DNA of 64,000 bases. It comes from Variovorax sp. J22P240. GTDB lineage: Bacteria > Pseudomonadota > Gammaproteobacteria > Burkholderiales > Burkholderiaceae_C. This document shows, one piece after another, positions 60,588-64,000 of this stretch. The notes below the pieces were generated by a model, which was not told where the DNA came from, did no database searches, and saw only the letters and a list, made by a program, of their open reading frames with translations. Numbering within the stretch: position 1 is the stretch's first letter; each line of letters opens with the position of its first letter. The translations under genes and the position numbers were made by a program. The stretch is taken from contig NZ_JASZYR010000001.1 in assembly GCF_030316855.1 (NCBI RefSeq), positions 186,001-250,000 of the forward strand, given 5' to 3'.

Positions 60588-61892
60588 CTACTTGAACGAA
60601 CGCAGGATGCGGTCCGCCTCGCGCTGTGCGTCCTGCATGGCCTGCGCCGGCGTCTTGCTGCCGGTCAGCGCGGCCTGGAGGCCGTCGTTCAGCGCCTTGG
60701 TCACGCGCTGGTTGTCGTGCGTGGAGAACTCCGCGACCGACACAGGCAGCTGGTCGCGCGCGACGAGCGCGGCCGGGAAGTCGCGGCCGTATTTGCGCAG
60801 CGTGTCGGTTTCATAGGCTGCGGGCGAGACGGCCACGTAGCCGGTGTCCATGCTCCACTGTGCGGCGCGCTCGGGCTGGGTCACCCACTTGGCGAACTTG
60901 AAGGCGGCTTCCTGTTGCGCCGGCGTGGACTTCTTGAAGATGTAGAAGTTGCCGCCGCCGGTCGGCGAACCCTTGCGCTTGTTGCCGGGGATCATGCCGA
61001 CGCCGAAGTCGAACTTCGCGTTCGCCTTGATGTTGGTCAGGTTGCCGGTGGTGGTGTAGATCATCGCGGCCTTCTTCTCGAAGAAGTCCTTGGGCGTGGT
61101 GCCCCACTCGACCACGCCGGGCGGGTGGATGCCGGCCTTGCCGAGGTCGACCCAGTATTGCAGCGCCTCGACCACCTTCGGATCGTCGAACCGGACGGCG
61201 GTGCCGGCTTCGTTCGCGAGGATGGTGTCATTGGGCGTGGTCAGCGTCTGAAACAGCCAGTACGGGAAGCCGCTCGAAGGAATCTGCACGCCCCATTGAG
61301 TGACCTTGCCACTCGCATCCTTCTTCGTCAGCTTGGTGGCGGCGTCCTTGAGTTCGGCCCAGGTCGTCGGCGGCTTGTTGGGGTCGAGGCCGGCTTCCTT
61401 GAACAGTTCCTTGTTCCAGTACATGACGACGGTCGAGCGCTGGAACGGAATGCCCCAGGTCTTGCCGCCGGTCTGGCTGTTCATCATGAAGGCCTTGTAG
61501 AAGCCGTTCAGCCAGGCCTTGTCTTCGGCCGTCTTCACGAAGTCGTCGAAGGGGACGATGGCGTCTTCGTCGATCAGCGTGAACATGTCCGTCGACAGCA
61601 GCACGGACGTGACCGGCGGCGTGCCCGACTTGTGCGCGGTCAGCGCCTTGACGATGGTTTCCTGGTAGGTGCCCGCGTAGATCGGCGTGACCTTGATGCC
61701 TGGGTTCTCCTTCATGAACCCGGCCGCGAATCCGTCGATGGTCTTGGCGATCGGGCCGCCGACGGCCACCGGGTAGTAGAACTGGAGTTCCACCGGTGTC
61801 TGTGCGTGCAGCAGGCTCGCGGTGCCGGCGAAAAGGCCGCCGGCAGCCATCAGGTGGACGGCGAGCGTCCGGATGAAAGTCTTGCGTTGCAT
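60588..61892 (-). CDS. ABC transporter substrate-binding protein (UgpB-like)
   Basis: The 434-residue protein has a signal peptide (LMAAGGLFAGTASLLHA) and the family-1 binding fold; like UgpB it has PVELQFYYPVAVGGPIAKTI at the mature start, and YNKELFKEAGLDP-like YWNKELFKEAGLDPNKPP and ANAKFDFGVGMIPG. UgpB binds glycerol-3-phosphate and glycerophosphocholine. The closest E. coli parallel is UgpB, but identity is not measured here, so the ligand remains a guess. Confidence 0.88.
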   Translation of the reverse strand: MQRKTFIRTLAVHLMAAGGLFAGTASLLHAQTPVELQFYYPVAVGGPIAKTIDGFAAGFMKENPGIKVTPIYAGTYQETIVKALTAHKSGTPPVTSVLLSTDMFTLIDEDAIVPFDDFVKTAEDKAWLNGFYKAFMMNSQTGGKTWGIPFQRSTVVMYWNKELFKEAGLDPNKPPTTWAELKDAATKLTKKDASGKVTQWGVQIPSSGFPYWLFQTLTTPNDTILANEAGTAVRFDDPKVVEALQYWVDLGKAGIHPPGVVEWGTTPKDFFEKKAAMIYTTTGNLTNIKANAKFDFGVGMIPGNKRKGSPTGGGNFYIFKKSTPAQQEAAFKFAKWVTQPERAAQWSMDTGYVAVSPAAYETDTLRKYGRDFPAALVARDQLPVSVAEFSTHDNQRVTKALNDGLQAALTGSKTPAQAMQDAQREADRILRSFK

Positions 61893-61931
61893 GGTCGCGT
61901 TTTTCCTTGGGAGTGGATTGGAAGTGAGAGA

Positions 61932-62948
61932 TCAATCGATGCGCTGGCCGCTGGCGTCGAAGCCGTGCGCATCTTCGAGCGCCCAGCGCAGGCCGACGCG
62001 GTCGCCCGGTTCGGCGTGGTGCTGGCCAGCGGTGCGTACCAGCAGCGCCTGCGATCCGATCCCGCAGCGCAGCACCAGGTCTGCGCCGAGGTATTCCACG
62101 CTCTGCACGATGGCAGGGATGCCTTGCGGATCGAGCGCGATGGCCTCGGGCCGCACGCCGAGCATGGCGGCTCGCAGGCCCGTGGCGGCGTCGCTGCCGG
62201 CGATGCGACCGTCTTCCAGTGCCACGAGGTTCATCGGCGGCGTGCCGATGAAGCGTCCCGCGAAAGTGGTGGCGGGCCGCGCATAGAGATCGCGCGGCAT
62301 GCCGGCCTGTTCGACTCGGCCCTGGTTCAGCAGCACGACCTGGTCGGCCATGCTCATCGCCTCGGTCTGGTCGTGCGTGACGTAGACCACGGTGAGCCCG
62401 AGTTGGCGCTGGAGATCGCGCAGTTCGCGGCGCATGTCCTGCCGCAATTGCGCGTCCAGGTTGGACAGCGGTTCATCCATGAGACAAACCTTGGCCTGCG
62501 CGACCAGGGCGCGGCCGAGCGCGACCCTTTGCTGCTGGCCTCCTGAGAGTTGCGAGGGCTTGCGGTCCAGCAGCGCACCGAGGCCCAGCAGGGCCGCGGC
62601 ATCGCCCAGCCGCTTTGCAATTTCGGCTGCCGGCGTCTTGCGCACGGACAGCCCGAAGCTGATGTTGTCGGCCACGCTCAGGTGCGGAAAGAGTGCGTAG
62701 TTCTGGAACACCATGGCGATGCCGCGCTGGGCCGGCGGCAGCCGCGTCACATCGCGGCCGTCGATCAGCACCTGCCCACCGCTGGCGGTCTCCAGACCTG
62801 CAACGATGCGCAACGTCGTCGACTTCCCGCAACCGGAAGGCCCGAGCAAAACGCAAAAGGATCCGGGCTCGATATGGAGGTTGACCGCGTGCAAGGCAGT
62901 ACTTTCGCCCCAGGATTTGGCGATATCGATCAACACAATGGAGGACAT
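61932..62948 (-). CDS. ABC transporter ATP-binding protein (UgpC-like)
   Basis: About 338 residues. An ATPase domain with GPSGCGKST, QNYALFPHLSV, signature LSGGQQQRVALGRA, Walker B CLMDEPLSNLDA and H-loop VTHDQTEAM is followed by a C-terminal TOBE regulatory domain, as in MalK/UgpC. The ATG at 62948 is chosen over an upstream start. It is the first gene of the operon, and divergent from phaB, with 132 bases between them. Confidence 0.92.
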   Translation of the reverse strand: MSSIVLIDIAKSWGESTALHAVNLHIEPGSFCVLLGPSGCGKSTTLRIVAGLETASGGQVLIDGRDVTRLPPAQRGIAMVFQNYALFPHLSVADNISFGLSVRKTPAAEIAKRLGDAAALLGLGALLDRKPSQLSGGQQQRVALGRALVAQAKVCLMDEPLSNLDAQLRQDMRRELRDLQRQLGLTVVYVTHDQTEAMSMADQVVLLNQGRVEQAGMPRDLYARPATTFAGRFIGTPPMNLVALEDGRIAGSDAATGLRAAMLGVRPEAIALDPQGIPAIVQSVEYLGADLVLRCGIGSQALLVRTAGQHHAEPGDRVGLRWALEDAHGFDASGQRID

Positions 62949-63080
62949 CAAACCAGTATATGGACGGCTTGTGACACCCGGTTGCAAAGAAGGGTCAGTG
63001 TTTTCCTGATCGGGCGTTGGTGAGAAACTTCGCTACAGTGACCAACGCCTGTTAGGGCTTGCACACACCAAGGAACACAT
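62949..63080. promoter_or_regulatory. Divergent promoter region between Ugp-type operon and phaB
   Basis: This gap should hold both promoters. The phaB start follows AAGGAACACAT. No clear pho-box-like repeat pattern is seen, which weakens a phosphate-starvation link of the transporter. Confidence 0.35.
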
Positions 63081-63818
63081 ATGAGCAAGAAAGTCGCATA
63101 CGTCACCGGGGGTATGGGGGGCATCGGAACAGCCATTTGCCAACGCCTCCACAAGGATGGGTTCACCGTCATCGCAGGTTGCGGCCCTACGCGGGACCAC
63201 GCCAAATGGCTGGCGGAACAGAAGGCGGAAGGCTTCGAGTTCCAGGCCTCGGTCGGCAATGTGGGCGACTGGCAGTCCACCGTCGAGGCCTTCACCAAGG
63301 CCAAGGCGGAGCACGGCAGCATCGACGTGCTGGTCAATAACGCGGGCATTACCCGGGACCGCATGTTCCTCAAGATGACGCCGGAGGACTGGAGCTCTGT
63401 GATCGAGACCAACCTCAACAGCATGTTCAACGTCACCAAGCAGGTGGTCGGCGACATGGTGGAAAAGGGTTGGGGCCGCATCATCAACATCAGCTCGGTC
63501 AACGGCGCCAAGGGCCAGGCCGGGCAGACCAACTACTCGGCGGCCAAGGCCGGCATGCACGGCTTCACGATGGCGTTGGCGCAGGAACTGGCCGCCAAGG
63601 GCGTGACGGTGAATACCGTGAGCCCGGGCTACATCGGCACCGACATGGTCAAGGCGATCCGCCAGGAAGTGCTCGACAAGATCGTCGGCACGATTCCCGT
63701 CAAGCGCCTGGGCGAACCGAGCGAGATCGCATCGATCATCGCGTGGCTCGCGACCGACGAAGGCGGCTATTCCACCGGGGCCGACTTCTCGGTCAACGGC
63801 GGGCTGCACATGCACTGA
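63081..63818 (+). CDS. phaB: Acetoacetyl-CoA reductase
   Basis: It reduces acetoacetyl-CoA to (R)-3-hydroxybutyryl-CoA with NADPH. The 245-residue SDR has the cofactor motif TGGMGGIG (9-16), NNAGITRD and the catalytic NISSVNG with Y-x-x-x-K in [18 protein letters not shown] is typical of PhaB. It is apart from phaC-phaA, as in other Comamonadaceae, and faces away from the Ugp-type operon. Confidence 0.95.
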   Translation: MSKKVAYVTGGMGGIGTAICQRLHKDGFTVIAGCGPTRDHAKWLAEQKAEGFEFQASVGNVGDWQSTVEAFTKAKAEHGSIDVLVNNAGITRDRMFLKMTPEDWSSVIETNLNSMFNVTKQVVGDMVEKGWGRIINISSVNGAKGQAGQTNYSAAKAGMHGFTMALAQELAAKGVTVNTVSPGYIGTDMVKAIRQEVLDKIVGTIPVKRLGEPSEIASIIAWLATDEGGYSTGADFSVNGGLHMH

Positions 63819-63837
63819 GGCGCCTTCGCCGCACACT

Positions 63838-63872
63838 CCAAAAAAAGACCCGCCCTCGCGGGTCTTTTTTTG
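63838..63872 (+). terminator. Terminator after phaB
   Basis: AAAAAAGACCCGC and GCGGGTCTTTTTTT form a strong stem with a small loop (CCTC) and long T-run. Confidence 0.9.
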
Positions 63873-63891
63873 TTTTCAAGGAGAGGTCGAC

Positions 63892-64000
63892 ATGACACCA
63901 ACAACACCGGCGCAAAAGCCACCGATCTACAAGTCCCTCTACGTCCAGGTGATCGCCGCGGTGATCATCGGCGTGCTGCTGGGCCACTTCTACCCCTCGC
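63892..64000 (+). CDS. dctA: C4-dicarboxylate transporter DctA, start only
   Basis: Only the first 36 codons are in the window. After [20 protein letters not shown] the first membrane helix follows, [16 protein letters not shown], which is the typical DctA opening (KSLYVQVxxAIxxGxLLGHFYP). DctA is a proton or sodium symporter for succinate, fumarate and malate. AAGGAGAGG precedes the ATG. Confidence 0.85.
   Translation, partial: MTPTTPAQKPPIYKSLYVQVIAAVIIGVLLGHFYPS

Noticed and set aside
60573-62546. 657-codon plus-strand frame antisense to the Ugp-type operon
   Set aside because: No motifs, and both genes beneath it are strongly supported.

Overview
The window is high-GC, gene-dense DNA of a betaproteobacterium in the order Burkholderiales, most likely family Comamonadaceae and close to Variovorax. 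The evidence is the gene order thrS-infC-rpmI-rplT-pheS-pheT-ihfA-merR-tRNA-Pro, several Bug-type solute-binding proteins, split class I polyhydroxybutyrate (PHB) genes, a glyoxylate-shunt isocitrate lyase, and Comamonadaceae-style intergenic repeats. The species cannot be fixed without a search.

Layout. 0-6.2 kb: a minus-strand catabolic and uptake operon (taurine/nitrate-type ABC transporter, enolase-superfamily enzyme, Bug protein, Gfo/Idh/MocA oxidoreductase) under a TetR regulator, with a divergent thiamine-diphosphate enzyme. 8-13 kb: SWIB protein, EamA exporter, gamma-glutamylcyclotransferase-like protein, isocitrate lyase, GlxA-type regulator and a small monooxygenase. 13.1-21.3 kb: the translation core operon. 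It is preceded by a well-formed transcription attenuator whose leader peptide is rich in threonine codons, and infC appears to start with AUC. 21.3-22.2 kb: a decayed stretch behind tRNA-Pro with an 8-bp tandem repeat and a broken XRE regulator.

22.2-42.8 kb is the unusual part. A plus-strand operon encodes a FecR protein, a haem/HAMP membrane sensor, a Ser/Thr kinase, a type VI secretion (T6SS) FHA protein and a PP2C phosphatase. It converges on a ten-gene minus-strand run: a secreted protein of five 34-residue repeats, a small secreted protein, a CsgG-like lipoprotein with peptidoglycan-binding and DUF4384 parts, a membrane-anchored protein, a GIN-domain protein, an OmpA protein, a caspase-TssJ fusion, TssL, TssM and TagF. 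No T6SS sheath, tube, baseplate or ClpV gene is present. Beside it lie an ECF sigma/anti-sigma/second caspase operon, an alpha/beta hydrolase and a broken FHA gene. I infer a phosphorylation-controlled envelope machine that reuses the T6SS membrane complex, possibly tied to export of a fibre-like repeat protein and to caspase proteolysis.

42.9-53 kb: envelope and housekeeping genes (duplicated-domain secreted protein, small channel-like protein, cytochrome b561 with two YceI proteins, DUF1488, DUF1810, M23 peptidase, ABC exporter, CreA, NUDIX, FAH-family and MaiA enzymes, PgeF). 53-64 kb: phaC-phaA, then RraA-like and Bug genes bounded by two copies of an intergenic repeat, a Ugp-type transporter operon ending in an endonuclease/exonuclease/phosphatase enzyme, phaB, and the start of dctA.
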